53,326 nt of DNA from Corynebacterium sp. HMSC04H06 (GTDB lineage: Bacteria > Actinomycetota > Actinomycetes > Mycobacteriales > Mycobacteriaceae): positions 1-53,326 of the forward strand of contig NZ_KV823403.1 in the NCBI RefSeq assembly GCF_001815935.1, given 5' to 3'. Numbering within the stretch: position 1 is the first letter of the stretch; every line of letters begins with the position of its first letter. This document shows positions 20,707 to 29,923 of this stretch, piece by piece. A program made the position numbers and the translations under genes. The notes under the pieces were generated by a model that was not told where the DNA came from, made no database searches, and worked only from the letters and a program-made list of their open reading frames with translations.

Positions 20707-21597
20707 CTAGTCCTCGTAAAGGTTGTCGTCGCGGGAGGGATTTGGCCGCGCGCGGCGGGCCTGGGGCTGGGCCTGAGACTTCGGCGGGTACTGGCGCGAC
20801 GTCTCAGCCGGCCGGCTGGTGGCCTCGCCGTAGCGGGGAAGGGAGGAGCCCGGCCCGCCCGCGCGGCGGTTGGGATCCGGACGGTAGGTCTGCTGGTTGG
20901 CCTGCTCCTGCCGGCGCTGTTCGCGGTCGCGCTCGCGGACGCGGCCACCCCGCGGGGCGGGCTGCTCGGAGCCCTGCCCAGTCGTGCGGCCCAGCGGGAT
21001 ATAGCCGGCCTCTGCGCGGCGTTTTTGTTCTTCGTTTCGCGCGATGAGGTCGGCCACGGTGAGCCGTTTGCTGCGCTCGCGGGCCCGGGCGCTGGTGTCG
21101 CGGTTGCGCTTGTCGGCGGCGGCCTCCGCCCGGCGGGCGACCTGGGCCTTCTCGTTTTCCACTCGGGCGTTAGACCGCAGCCGCCACAGCCGGAAGGCCA
21201 TAATGGCGATAGACGCCAACGTGGTCAGGAAGAACGGAATGAAGTGCTCCAGGAACGGGAAGGAGCCGGTGACCAGGGCAGTAGTAGAAAACGCCGAGGC
21301 CCCCTCGCTGGCCCGGCCCTGGGTCACCAGCCAGCCGCAAAGCAGCGTGAAGATGGTGAACAGCAGCGGGGAGGTGGCCACGGTCAGGTACAACCCACGC
21401 GGGGCCACGGTGCAGGTGACAGCCAGAACGCTAACGATGTAACAGAGCAGGTACGGCCACCCCAGGTCCCCAAAGAGGAGGGACAGGAGAAGCCCGGTGG
21501 TCAAAGCCGCAGCGACGATAGCAATTGCCATGCCGAGCGGCAGCCCACCGCGGGCCGTCCGAGCCTGGGTTTTATGAAAAGCGTTCGCATGTGACAC
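20707..21597 (-). CDS. DUF6542 membrane protein (Rv1111c-like)
   Basis: 296 residues. Four hydrophobic helices in the first ~145 residues (around LGMAIAIVAAALTTGLLLSLLF, WPYLLCYIVSVLAVTC, LYLTVATSPLLFTIFTLL, and FLTTLASIAIMAFRLW). A long charged, Arg-rich disordered cytoplasmic tail follows. The layout and position between ispH and ychF match Rv1111c. GTG start with TAGAAT 8 nt upstream. Function unknown; the basic tail could contact nucleic acid or phospholipid. Confidence 0.8.
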   Translation of the reverse strand: MSHANAFHKTQARTARGGLPLGMAIAIVAAALTTGLLLSLLFGDLGWPYLLCYIVSVLAVTCTVAPRGLYLTVATSPLLFTIFTLLCGWLVTQGRASEGASAFSTTALVTGSFPFLEHFIPFFLTTLASIAIMAFRLWRLRSNARVENEKAQVARRAEAAADKRNRDTSARARERSKRLTVADLIARNEEQKRRAEAGYIPLGRTTGQGSEQPAPRGGRVRERDREQRRQEQANQQTYRPDPNRRAGGPGSSLPRYGEATSRPAETSRQYPPKSQAQPQARRARPNPSRDDNLYED

Positions 21598-21717
21598 GGG
21601 GCGTTATTCTACCTGCCGCCCATCGTGTCCTGGGAATCATTTAGCCGCGTGCCCTAAGTCTCCCAGGCAGGGGCGGAGTTTTCGGGCCGGGGCCGGGAGC
21701 AGGCGGGGAGCTAAAGG

Positions 21718-22836
21718 CTAATCGGACTCGGCGGCGTGGCGCGGCGAGGACTCCACCGGGGAAATCTGCGGCGGGTGCTTGTCCGTGCGGGCGGGGATGT
21801 CCATCTCCGCGAGCCGCCGGGAGGTGACCATGACGCGGCTGTCGAAGGAACCCAGCGTGGAGTTGAAGGCATCGACCGCCTTTTCCAGGTTGCGGCCCAC
21901 CTTGTTGAAGTGCTCGCCCACGGTGTTGACACGGCTGTAGAGCTCGCGACCCAGGCGCTGGACCTCCCGGGCCTTGTCGGAGAGATCCTCCTGCCGCCAG
22001 CCCAACGCCACGGTACGCAGCAGGGCGAACAGCGTGGTGGGGGTCGCGATGACGATGTTGCGGGAGAAGGCGAATTCCAATAGCTCGGGGTCCACGCTGA
22101 GAGCGGCGTCCAAGAAGGGATCCGCGGGCACGAACAGGACCACGAATTCCGGGGTGGGTTGGAAAGCCTCGATGTAGTCCTTGCCCGACAGCGTGGTGAT
22201 GTGGTTGCGCATCTGGTGGACGTGGTGGCGCAGGAAGGCCGCGTGTTCCTCCGGGTCCTGGGCCTCCAGCGCGTCGAGGTAGGAGCTAAACGGCACCTTC
22301 GCGTCGACGACAATGTGGCGCCCGCCGCTCAAGTGGATGAGCAGGTCTGGGCGGACCTGGTGGCTGCCGAAGTGGGCGGAGACCTGCGGGTTAAAGTCCA
22401 CGTGCTTGACCATGCCGCCCAGTTCGACTACGCGCTCGAGCTGCATCTCGCCCCACCGGCCGCGCACATTGGGCGAGCGCAGGGCGGTGACCAGCTGGTC
22501 GGTCCTATCGGACAGGCGGGGAGAGGTGCGCATCATTGCCTGGACCTGGCCGCGCAGGGAGGAAAACTCGCTGGCGCGGTCAGCTTCCAGCTCCCGCAGG
22601 TGCAGGCCCAGCCGGTCCATGGCCTTTTCTAGGGGAGCTAGTGATTCGGCGACGTCGGCGCGCCGCTGCTGGGAGGCCTGCAGGGCGGCCTGCTGTTGTT
22701 CGGCGGCGCTGGGGCCGGCCGTGGCGGCGGTGGGTTGCCGGCGCTGCCAGTGGGCGTGCCCGAGCCAGCCGAGGACGGCTCCGAGCGCCACACTGATGAG
22801 AAGAAAGGCAACCGTGGCGAGCGTGGAAGTACTCAT
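21718..22836 (-). CDS. rmuC: RmuC family DNA recombination protein
   Basis: 372 residues. An N-terminal membrane helix (about 7-27) precedes a coiled coil (about 40-115) and the RmuC nuclease-like domain. Hallmarks: RGRWGEMQLERVVELGGM, PDLLIHLSGGRHIVVDAKVPFSSY and PEFVVLFVPADPFLDAAL. RmuC limits inversion at short inverted repeats; its PD-(D/E)XK-like core implies nuclease activity. Possibly co-transcribed with the AI-2E-family transporter gene 35 bp upstream. Confidence 0.93.
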   Translation of the reverse strand: MSTSTLATVAFLLISVALGAVLGWLGHAHWQRRQPTAATAGPSAAEQQQAALQASQQRRADVAESLAPLEKAMDRLGLHLRELEADRASEFSSLRGQVQAMMRTSPRLSDRTDQLVTALRSPNVRGRWGEMQLERVVELGGMVKHVDFNPQVSAHFGSHQVRPDLLIHLSGGRHIVVDAKVPFSSYLDALEAQDPEEHAAFLRHHVHQMRNHITTLSGKDYIEAFQPTPEFVVLFVPADPFLDAALSVDPELLEFAFSRNIVIATPTTLFALLRTVALGWRQEDLSDKAREVQRLGRELYSRVNTVGEHFNKVGRNLEKAVDAFNSTLGSFDSRVMVTSRRLAEMDIPARTDKHPPQISPVESSPRHAAESD

Positions 22837-22871
22837 GCCTTCTAACTTCGCACACCCGCCGGACGGAAGTC

Positions 22872-24290
22872 TTAAGATTCCTCCCGCGTTTCGAACATCC
22901 GCGCGATTTTATCCTTCAGTCTGCGGATTCCGGTGCGGGCCGCCGGGCGCTCGTACTCCGGCGGCGGAGAGCTCAGATCGACCAGTTCGCTCACGTCCGC
23001 GCTGTCGGGCTCGGGGGCTTTCTCGCGCCAATCCTGGCGCTGGCGCAGGCCCTGCTCCTGCTTGACGCGGCCAACGAGGTAGCCGGCCATGGTGGAGAAC
23101 TCGACGTCGTCGGTGGTTTTTTCACCGGACTGCAGCATGAGGATGTCTTGGACGTAGCGGTAGGCCACCGCGATCATCGCCGCGGCGGGCACGGCGAGGA
23201 AGGCGCCGACCAGATCGAAGAGCGCCGAACCCAGCGTGACGGAGACCAGGACGATAACCGGGTGCAGGCTCATCGCGCGGGCCTGCAGCCACGGCGAGAG
23301 CACGTTGCCTTCCAGCTGCTGGACCAGCAGGACTAAGCCGAGCACCATGAGGGCCTCGGTAAAGCCCAGGGAGACCAGGGCGATGGTCACGGACAGCGCT
23401 CCCGCCACGATGGCGCCGATGAACGGGATGAACCCGGCGATGAAGGTGATGATCGCCAGGGCCATCGCCAGCGGCACGCCGATAATGGCGAGGCCGCCGC
23501 CGATGAAGATGGCATCGATGCCGGAGACCAGCGCCTGGGCCCGGATGAACCCGCCCAGCGTGTTCCAGCCGCGTGTGAACAGCTCGGTCAGGTGCCAGCC
23601 GGCGCGGCGGCCGACGCTCTCGCGCAGCCAGGGAAGGAACTTGTGCCCGTCCTTGAGGAAGAAGAACGTCAGCACGGTGACGATCACCAGGGTAATCAGT
23701 AGGGAGGTCGCCGTGCCGATGCCGGTGAACACGGACCCGGCGATATCGCCGGCCTGGGCCTGGAGCCAGGAAGCAATATCGTCGATGTACTGGCCCATGT
23801 CGTCGCTGTCCAGGTTCAGCGGCGGCCCCTGCGCCCACAGTTGCAGGCGCTGGATGCCCTCGACGGTCTGCAGGTACAGCGACTGCGACTGGCGCGCGAA
23901 ATCCGGTGCGATGAACGCGATGAGGCCACCGACCAGCGCCACGAAGGTCAGCATGGTAATCGCCGCGGCGAGGGAGGCGGGGAAGCGGTGGCGTCGCAGC
24001 CAGCCGGCAAACGGTGCCAACACCGTACAGACGATCAGAGCCAAGATGACCGGCAGGATCCCCTGCCAGAAACTGCCGATGAGCCAGCCGAGGGCGTACA
24101 TGAGCAGCCCAATGACGAAGATGCGCACCGACCACAGGGCGGTGCTGCGGATGTAGTGCCCGAGCACGACCAAGCGGTCGACCTGGTCGCCCGGTGGGTG
24201 GGGAGAGACCGACTTCAGTAACTTCTGTTGGTCCTCCGCGGAGGTTAAGGCCGGGTTAGCGGCTTCATCTTCTTGAGAACTCACGTTCAC
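22872..24290 (-). CDS. AI-2E family transporter / permease
   Basis: 472 residues with about eight transmembrane segments. The PF01594 pattern is clear: N-terminal TM pair, a soluble ~90-residue segment between TM3 and TM4, then FFFLKDGHKFLPWLRESV and the C-terminal quartet with FIPFIGAIVAGALSV and LVQQLEGNVLSPWLQARAM. Members export small molecules or act as Na+/H+ antiporters; AI-2 transport is shown for few. Two GTG codons (24290 and 24284) could serve as start. The charged C-terminal ~95 residues are cytoplasmic. Confidence 0.88.
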   Translation of the reverse strand: MNVSSQEDEAANPALTSAEDQQKLLKSVSPHPPGDQVDRLVVLGHYIRSTALWSVRIFVIGLLMYALGWLIGSFWQGILPVILALIVCTVLAPFAGWLRRHRFPASLAAAITMLTFVALVGGLIAFIAPDFARQSQSLYLQTVEGIQRLQLWAQGPPLNLDSDDMGQYIDDIASWLQAQAGDIAGSVFTGIGTATSLLITLVIVTVLTFFFLKDGHKFLPWLRESVGRRAGWHLTELFTRGWNTLGGFIRAQALVSGIDAIFIGGGLAIIGVPLAMALAIITFIAGFIPFIGAIVAGALSVTIALVSLGFTEALMVLGLVLLVQQLEGNVLSPWLQARAMSLHPVIVLVSVTLGSALFDLVGAFLAVPAAAMIAVAYRYVQDILMLQSGEKTTDDVEFSTMAGYLVGRVKQEQGLRQRQDWREKAPEPDSADVSELVDLSSPPPEYERPAARTGIRRLKDKIARMFETREES

Positions 24291-24375
24291 TATCTTGCCT
24301 TAAAAGGGCGTAAGAATGGGAAATACCTGCAACCGGCTGTCCGCTACCGGCCCTCGGTGCGTTAGGATTGGGCAC

Positions 24376-25461
24376 GTGAGTCTTACATTAGGAATTGTCG
24401 GATTGCCCAACGTTGGCAAGTCCACGCTGTTTAACGCCCTGACCCGCAGCGACATCTTGGCGGCGAACTACCCGTTCGCCACCATCGAGCCCAACGTGGG
24501 CTTGGTGGAGCTTCCCGATGCGCGCCTGAACCGCTTGGCGGACATCTACTCCTCGGAGCGCATTCTGCCAGCGACGGTTTCCTTCGTAGACATTGCCGGC
24601 ATCGTCAAGGGTGCTTCTGAGGGCGAAGGCATGGGTAACGCCTTCCTGTCCAATATCCGCGAGGCCGACGCCATCTGCCAGGTTGTGCGCGCCTTCTCCG
24701 ACGACAACGTCATCCACGTCGACGGCCAGGTCAACCCGACCAGCGATATCTCGGTCATCAACACCGAACTCATCCTGGCCGACCTCCAGACCATCGAAAA
24801 GGCCCTGCCACGGCTAGAGAAGGAGGCAAAGAAGAACAAGGACCTAGCCGAGACCGTCGAGGAGACCAAGAAGGCCCAGGAGATCCTGGAGGACGACACC
24901 ACCTTGTTCGCCGCCGCCAAGGACGGCAAGGTCGACCTCGACCTCCTCAAGGAGCTGCACCTGATGACGGCGAAGCCGTTCCTCTACGTGTTCAACTCGC
25001 ACGAAGAGGTGCTTACCGACGAGGCCAAGAAGGATAAGCTGCGCCAGCTGGTCGCCCCGGCCGACTGCGTCTTCCTGGATGCCAAGACTGAGACCGAGCT
25101 GCTGGAGCTGGACGACGACGAGGCCCTCGAGCTGCTCGAGTCGGTCGGCCAGACCGAGCCGGGCCTGCAGACCCTGGCTAAGGCCGGTTTCAACACCCTT
25201 GGCCTGCAGACCTACCTGACGGCCGGCCCGAAGGAGTCCCGCGCCTGGACCATTCACCAGGGCGATACCGCCCCGCAGGCCGCCGGCGTTATCCACTCCG
25301 ACTTCGAGAAGGGCTTCATCAAGGCCGAGATCGTCTCCTTCGAAGACCTCGATGCCGCAGGCTCCATGGCCGAGGCCCGCAACCACGGCAAGGTCCGCCA
25401 GGAAGGCAAGGACTACATTATGCAGGACGGCGACGTCGTGGACTTTAAGTTCAACGTCTAA
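24376..25461 (+). CDS. ychF: Redox-regulated ATPase YchF (Obg family)
   Basis: 361 residues. P-loop [12 protein letters not shown] at residues 6-17, switch region [29 protein letters not shown], and NxxE (NSHE) in place of the GTPase NKxD, which is why the family prefers ATP. Central coiled-coil hairpin, then a C-terminal TGS domain ending in [15 protein letters not shown]. Binds ribosomes and is linked to stress responses. GTG start is preceded by TAGGAT 7 nt upstream (leaderless). Confidence 0.96.
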   Translation: MSLTLGIVGLPNVGKSTLFNALTRSDILAANYPFATIEPNVGLVELPDARLNRLADIYSSERILPATVSFVDIAGIVKGASEGEGMGNAFLSNIREADAICQVVRAFSDDNVIHVDGQVNPTSDISVINTELILADLQTIEKALPRLEKEAKKNKDLAETVEETKKAQEILEDDTTLFAAAKDGKVDLDLLKELHLMTAKPFLYVFNSHEEVLTDEAKKDKLRQLVAPADCVFLDAKTETELLELDDDEALELLESVGQTEPGLQTLAKAGFNTLGLQTYLTAGPKESRAWTIHQGDTAPQAAGVIHSDFEKGFIKAEIVSFEDLDAAGSMAEARNHGKVRQEGKDYIMQDGDVVDFKFNV

Positions 25462-25474
25462 GCCTTAATGCTTT

Positions 25475-25512
25475 TCCGGCCCAGTGCAGTGTGTGCCTGG
25501 GCCGGATTTTTA
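25475..25512 (+). terminator. Intrinsic terminator of ychF
   Basis: Perfect 10-bp stem (TCCGGCCCAG / CTGGGCCGGA), 12-nt loop, followed immediately by TTTTTAT. Strong Rho-independent terminator. Confidence 0.92.
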
Positions 25513-25528
25513 TATGTGGCGAGTGCCC

Positions 25529-25886
25529 CTAATCCACGTGACCGGCGGGCGGAGGGGTGCTGTCCTCCTCGTCCGCGGCGCCGGTGACTAGCGCCCGCAA
25601 GGCAGCGACGATGCCGGCCGTGATGTCGTCCTGCGTGAGTCCCTCCCTGGTGAGCGCTCCGGTGGCGGGATTCCGCCAGGCCTAAGCACACGACGAAATC
25701 CGGGCTGTGGCCGGCGATGAGCTTGTCCAATTGTTCCCGGGCCGCGGCGAACTCCACGGGCAGTACGGCGGTGGTGACGTCGGCGGCATCGGCAAGCGCG
25801 CTTTCGATGCCGGGCAATGCCGCGCTCGTCGGATTGTAGGAGCTCGGCCCGAATGGGCCGAAGGCGGTGACCAACAGGGAAGGCAT
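25529..25886 (-). pseudogene. pcp: Pyrrolidone-carboxylate peptidase (pcp) with internal deletion
   Basis: The first ~75 codons are a good Pcp N-terminus: LLVTAFGPFGPSSYNPTSAAL, VLPVEFAAAREQL, PDFVVCLGLAE. Immediately after that the frame is lost. A second frame gives a Pcp-like C-terminal end (LTREGLTQDDITAGIVAAL, ending at a TAG at 25529). About 90-100 residues in between, which in the family hold the catalytic Cys and His, are missing. The result is a remnant of roughly half the normal ~210 residues. A TGGCGG-GATT-CCGCCA palindrome (25663-25678) lies at the junction. No peptidase activity is expected. Confidence 0.8.
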
Positions 25887-25927
25887 GGTGCCAAAGTCTA
25901 GTGGCTTTCGGGACTAGCCTGGGGCTT

Positions 25928-26494
25928 ATGCGTTTTAGCCAAGAAGAACTGGCCGCCTACCGCGGCGCCATCGTGCCGGATCTGCTGCCGGAGCCGTTGC
26001 GTTTGTTGTTCGTCGGCATCAACCCGAGCCTGTGGACCGCCGCTACCGGCGCGCACTTCGCCCGCCCGGGTAACCGGTTCTATCCGGCCCTTTTCCGAGC
26101 TGGGTTGACTACCCACCAGTTCGATGCCGCGGGCGGCTACGCGGACGCCGACTTTGCCGAGCTGCAAGAACGAGGCATCGGCGTGTCCAACCTCGTTCCG
26201 CGCGCCACCGCCCGCGCCGACGAGCTAACCACCGACGAGCTGCGACAGGCCCCGGCGCGCCTGGACGACATCGTTAGCACACACCACCCAAAGGTCGTGG
26301 CCGTACTGGGGATTACCGCCTACCGCAAGGCTTTTAGCCTGCCCAAGGCGGCCATCGGGGAGCAGGACTCGCCGTGGGAGGGCACTCGCCTGTTTGTGCT
26401 CGACAACCCCAGCGGACTTAACGCCCACGCCAGCGTCGCGGACCATGCGGCCGGGTACCGGCAGGTGGCCAAGGCCGCGGGTATCGCGATTTAA
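25928..26494 (+). CDS. mug: G/U mismatch-specific DNA glycosylase
   Basis: 188 residues, uracil-DNA glycosylase superfamily family 2. Motif 1 GINPSLWTAATG with the Asn that positions the catalytic water, and motif 2 NPSGLNAH which inserts into the DNA minor groove. Removes uracil or thymine opposite guanine. ATG is preceded by TAGCCT 7 nt upstream (likely leaderless). An upstream in-frame start would add nine non-conserved residues. Convergent with the bacteriocin-cassette ATPase gene, sharing 4 bp at the stops. Confidence 0.9.
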   Translation: MRFSQEELAAYRGAIVPDLLPEPLRLLFVGINPSLWTAATGAHFARPGNRFYPALFRAGLTTHQFDAAGGYADADFAELQERGIGVSNLVPRATARADELTTDELRQAPARLDDIVSTHHPKVVAVLGITAYRKAFSLPKAAIGEQDSPWEGTRLFVLDNPSGLNAHASVADHAAGYRQVAKAAGIAI

Positions 26495-27225
26495 TCCCGC
26501 GCGGAGCCGGAGACTGTGGCCTGGCAATCATTAATACGCAGGGTATTGTCAGCGGCAGCAATAACTGCGGCATCGTGCGTGGCGGCCAGAACGAGTGCGC
26601 CCCCGTCCGCAGCTCGCCGCAGGAGCGCGATAACTTGGTCACGGTTTGTGGGATCGAGGGAGGCGGTCGGCTCGTCCGCGAAGACATAAGCCGCGCCGCG
26701 GAGCAGGGCTCGGGCGATGGCCAGCCGCTGCTGCTCGCCTCCGCTGAGAATAGCTGCCGGCCCATCGAGGGGGACATCAAGACCGACTTCGCCAAGGGGG
26801 TGAAGCAATTCTTCTTTGGAGTATTGTTTTCTGGACAGCCCGAGGGTGAGGTTATCTTCGCAGCTTAGTTCGGGAATGATTCCGTGGTCTTGGTGGATTA
26901 TCGCTGCGCGTTCTCGCCAGAACCTCCGCCTCCGCTTCATCTTCCACGCGGAGGCATTCTCGCCGTCTATCCGGATGAGGCCGTCAGCCGGAGGCAGGAG
27001 GCCGGCCAAGGTGTTGAGCAGCAAAGTCTTTCCGGAACCGCTGGCCCCGGACATGGCCACAAAGCCCGGCCCGGATAGGGAAAACGTTGCATTTTCCACG
27101 AGGGACTTCTTTACCATCCGCGTGCTGTGCCCCACAGAAAAAGTCGACTCCGCGGCGAGACAGAGATGAGAGGTGGAAATCTCCGGCGGCAGAGTGGGGG
27201 ACTGATTGGGGCTAGCCAATGGCAT
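26491..27225 (-). CDS. ABC transporter ATP-binding protein of the bacteriocin cassette
   Basis: 244 residues. Walker A GASGSGKTLLLN, Q-loop IIHQDHG, signature LSGGEQQRLAIARAL, Walker B YVFADEPTASLDP and H-loop ATHD are all intact. It is closest to the LolD/MacB-type ATPases that work with FtsX-like membrane proteins. The ATG at 27225 overlaps the end of the upstream membrane-protein gene by 14 bp, so they are coupled. In lactococcin-972 loci this ATPase pairs with the DUF1430 protein in export or self-immunity. The substrate is inferred from context. Confidence 0.88.
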   Translation of the reverse strand: MPLASPNQSPTLPPEISTSHLCLAAESTFSVGHSTRMVKKSLVENATFSLSGPGFVAMSGASGSGKTLLLNTLAGLLPPADGLIRIDGENASAWKMKRRRRFWRERAAIIHQDHGIIPELSCEDNLTLGLSRKQYSKEELLHPLGEVGLDVPLDGPAAILSGGEQQRLAIARALLRGAAYVFADEPTASLDPTNRDQVIALLRRAADGGALVLAATHDAAVIAAADNTLRINDCQATVSGSARD

Positions 27226-29218
27226 TGTGACTCCTAGGGACGGTGTACATGTGCTGAGAAATACTGAGACGGACAAAACCGAGGTAGACGATTAAGACAA
27301 GGCAGCTTAGCGCGGTGAAGGTGTAGAGGAACGGGTTGGGAAGCAGTAGCGGAGCCAGCACGGACAATATGACGACAACTGTCAGGCTGACCAGTTGGCT
27401 TTTGAATAGTCGCCACATCGTTTTGTCCGGTGATTGCCCAGCGCTGTGGAGGAGTACCAGGAGGCGACGGTGAACTCGGAGCTGGATGCGCGCCTGGACT
27501 ATCAAGGCCGCAAGCGTGGCGAGCAAAGCTCCGAGGGCGCTCAGGATACTCAGCCAGAACAGTGCCGTGCTGGCTACTAGTTCGGCCAGACCGCGATCGG
27601 CCGCGTGTACCGGGTACACGTAGCCTTCGAGGCCGGCAGCGGTAAGTTCTGGACCCAGTTCCGAGAAATCCGCGAAGAGCAAATTTTTACTCGAAGCTGT
27701 GGAGCTTAGGAAGTCTGTGTCGAAGCCGGATAGATCGTCCGTTTCAAGCACGTAAAAACAATCGCCGGGAACCAGTTCCCCCGACATTGTTCCACTAATG
27801 AATCCGACCGCATGATCGGCACTGACCGGTCCAATTTGTGCAGACTTAAGGAGCAGGTCGCCGGATTCCTGAGCCCACAGATCCACGGAAGCTGCGAAAT
27901 GCTCTTGGGCTGCGGAATAGTCGGCCGAGTGGTTGTCGTCTCCGGGACGGAACTGATAATCCTGCAGATCGTGCCATTGGCGGTTGGCAAGTGCCACGGG
28001 GCAGGAGTCCGGCACACCGGTAGCTTCTTTCGGCAAAGTATGGCTGAGGACAGCCCCGTGCTCCCGTTCCCAGCTGAGGGCGAAGTCGCGGAAGTTCTGC
28101 TGCACACTGGGCGGCAAGAGCTCGCCTTCGTCCGCGCGGCCAGCAGGGCCGTCGAAGTTGGTTTGAAAATGCAAGGCTCCAAACTCCGCGAGAGATTTCC
28201 AGGTCTGCTGGGCCTCGGATTCCTGCTGGTAGGAGCGGAGCGCAGCCGCTGAGCTAAGACCCGCTGCTACAAAGGTCACGCAGGTAAAGACCGAAATTAC
28301 TTTCAGCGCTTTTCCCGCCGCCTTCTCTGCGGGGGCACGCTGCGCCAGCAGCGCTACTGCGCGGCGCAACAATGGGGCGGTGACGGCTACGGCCAAACCG
28401 GTGGTGGCCAAGGCCAAGCCTATCCCGGCGGCGTAGAACCTGAGGAACAGGAAGGCAAAAGAATAGCTCCCTTGGCGGGCGAGGAATGTACTCGCAAGGC
28501 CAATGAGAACTAGGTGCGGGAGGATGACAAAGGCCCATTGCCGCCAATTGCCTTTTTGACTGCGGTGCCCTCCATTTATTGTGCGCAGCGCTGCCAATCT
28601 AAGACCGGAAAGCCGAAGAACAAATACCAGGGCAAAAAGGGAAACGACAAATAGAAGCAGGATCGCCACCAACGCGGGTAGGCGGAACACGATCGATTGG
28701 ATGAGGTGGAAAAACTGCGTCTTTTCGCTCAACCTGAGCCCCGCGTACTTAGCAGACTCATAGAATTGGCTAACATCGCCGCCCGTCTCTTTTGGAACCA
28801 AGACGTAGTCACCGTGGTAATCCAGCGACCTAAGTTCACTGGTCGCTTGCCTCAAGGCATCAGGCCGGTTGAGTCGGGGAATGCGTTCTGGAGATGGATA
28901 ATCCTGTTCCAGCGGGATGAAAACTTCGTGGGAAGTCCCACTTGCGTCATCGGCGCCAGTCAGCCGGTAAATGAAGTAGTCATTCTCCTCAGCCAATGAA
29001 ACCAATGAGTTACGGATTACCGTCGGTGCGTAGTCGGACTCAAGTTCCTTCGCGAGAGGAGTCTTAGGTTCGACGTAATCAAGGCTAAAGGTTGATTCGA
29101 CCCCTAAGGACAAGGGCTTGGTGGAGTCAACCAGGGCAGTCAGCAGCCACCCAGTGGTCGCGATGACTGCAACAAGAAGTAGGCTCAAAAGTCCAAGTAC
29201 TAGGGGTCGAATGCGCAT
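27212..29218 (-). CDS. Bacteriocin-associated 7-TM membrane protein (DUF1430-like)
   Basis: 668 residues. One N-terminal TM (about 5-28), an extracytoplasmic domain of ~140 residues, a cluster of TMs (about 175-340), a second extracytoplasmic domain (about 345-540), and a final TM group (about 545-655). Size and topology match the bacteriocin-associated integral membrane family found with lactococcin-972-type bacteriocins; it is FtsX-like in organisation. It begins 5 nt after the bacteriocin stop and overlaps the ATPase gene. Likely forms an ABC complex giving immunity and/or secretion. The gene is visibly more AT-rich than flanking core genes, suggesting acquisition. Confidence 0.8.
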   Translation of the reverse strand: MRIRPLVLGLLSLLLVAVIATTGWLLTALVDSTKPLSLGVESTFSLDYVEPKTPLAKELESDYAPTVIRNSLVSLAEENDYFIYRLTGADDASGTSHEVFIPLEQDYPSPERIPRLNRPDALRQATSELRSLDYHGDYVLVPKETGGDVSQFYESAKYAGLRLSEKTQFFHLIQSIVFRLPALVAILLLFVVSLFALVFVLRLSGLRLAALRTINGGHRSQKGNWRQWAFVILPHLVLIGLASTFLARQGSYSFAFLFLRFYAAGIGLALATTGLAVAVTAPLLRRAVALLAQRAPAEKAAGKALKVISVFTCVTFVAAGLSSAAALRSYQQESEAQQTWKSLAEFGALHFQTNFDGPAGRADEGELLPPSVQQNFRDFALSWEREHGAVLSHTLPKEATGVPDSCPVALANRQWHDLQDYQFRPGDDNHSADYSAAQEHFAASVDLWAQESGDLLLKSAQIGPVSADHAVGFISGTMSGELVPGDCFYVLETDDLSGFDTDFLSSTASSKNLLFADFSELGPELTAAGLEGYVYPVHAADRGLAELVASTALFWLSILSALGALLATLAALIVQARIQLRVHRRLLVLLHSAGQSPDKTMWRLFKSQLVSLTVVVILSVLAPLLLPNPFLYTFTALSCLVLIVYLGFVRLSISQHMYTVPRSHNAIG

Positions 29219-29223
29219 GAGTT

Positions 29224-29651
29224 CTAGCAGAAGTTGTAGTAGTAGCTGTCCTTAGTGCCCGGCAAATTCGTCGCCCAAAGCTCGGCGATCGACTTCTGGC
29301 CGCCGCGGGTGTTGATGCTTCGTTGCGTTCTGCCGTTGACTGTCACAGTCGAAGTATGACAGCGATTCACGGTGAAATAGGAACGGGCCTTAGCGTTCCA
29401 GAAACCGTACTCCCAGGTACCGCCACCTGCGGGGTAGCGAACCTTCCGACCGGCTGATGCCCAGTAGGTTGTGATGGCGGGTGCTGCTTCGCCGAGTAGC
29501 TCGGCCATCACTCCGGAAGCGAAGCCTCCCTTGGTGCCTTGATCTTGAAATTCTTCTGCGGAAGCAACGGCTGAGTTAGATACGGACACGCTTAGAACAG
29601 AGGCAATCAGCAGCGCTGCAAACTGCCGAGTGCGCTTTTTTGGGGGGTCAT
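29224..29651 (-). CDS. Lactococcin-972 family bacteriocin precursor, apparently frameshifted at a C6A6 tract
   Basis: The body encodes a Sec signal peptide (KKRTRQFAALLIASVLSV, cleavage near SAVASA) and a mature part with family landmarks GGGTWEYGFW, a Cys-His-Thr-Ser stretch and the C-terminal SYYYNFC. Lcn972 members inhibit cell-wall synthesis by binding lipid II. The only good start, ATG at 29651 with AAAGGAG 6 nt upstream, is one base out of frame with this body. The disruption lies in CCCCCCAAAAAA directly after the start. One extra base there would give MTPPKKRTRQF and a perfect signal peptide. As written, the ATG yields only 14 codons. The in-frame extension upstream (to 29766) has no ribosome site or ATG. 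It is either phase-variable, newly inactivated, or a sequencing error. Confidence 0.75.
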
Positions 29652-29923
29652 AACAGTCTCCTTTGAGAGAGGAAATGAGGCGGGATTGCCTCAAAAGGAA
29701 GACTACTGCAGGTGAATAAAAATAGGAATAGAAACAGTTTTCTAATTTAATCGGTACTTTTCGCACGCCTTTGGCTTGGTGGGACTTAGGCTGGTAGGGC
29801 GGTTGCCGACTCCGGTTCGTTTTGTCTTGAATTCACCGCGTACGGAGGGCTTCTGTAAGAACGAAAAAGGGCGCCTACGATCGGGGGCCGTACGTTACTT
29901 TCGAATTTCAAGGAGTGATTGTT

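Noticed and set aside
25458..25886. 142-residue intact minus-strand protein
   Set aside because: Only the first ~75 residues are Pcp-like; the rest is out-of-frame sequence running into the ychF terminator, so this is a pcp remnant.
29652..29766. Bacteriocin gene start extended to 29766
   Set aside because: The extra residues look like non-coding leader (Tyr/Phe/Cys-rich, no signal logic), lack a ribosome site and overlap the true AAAGGAG-ATG.
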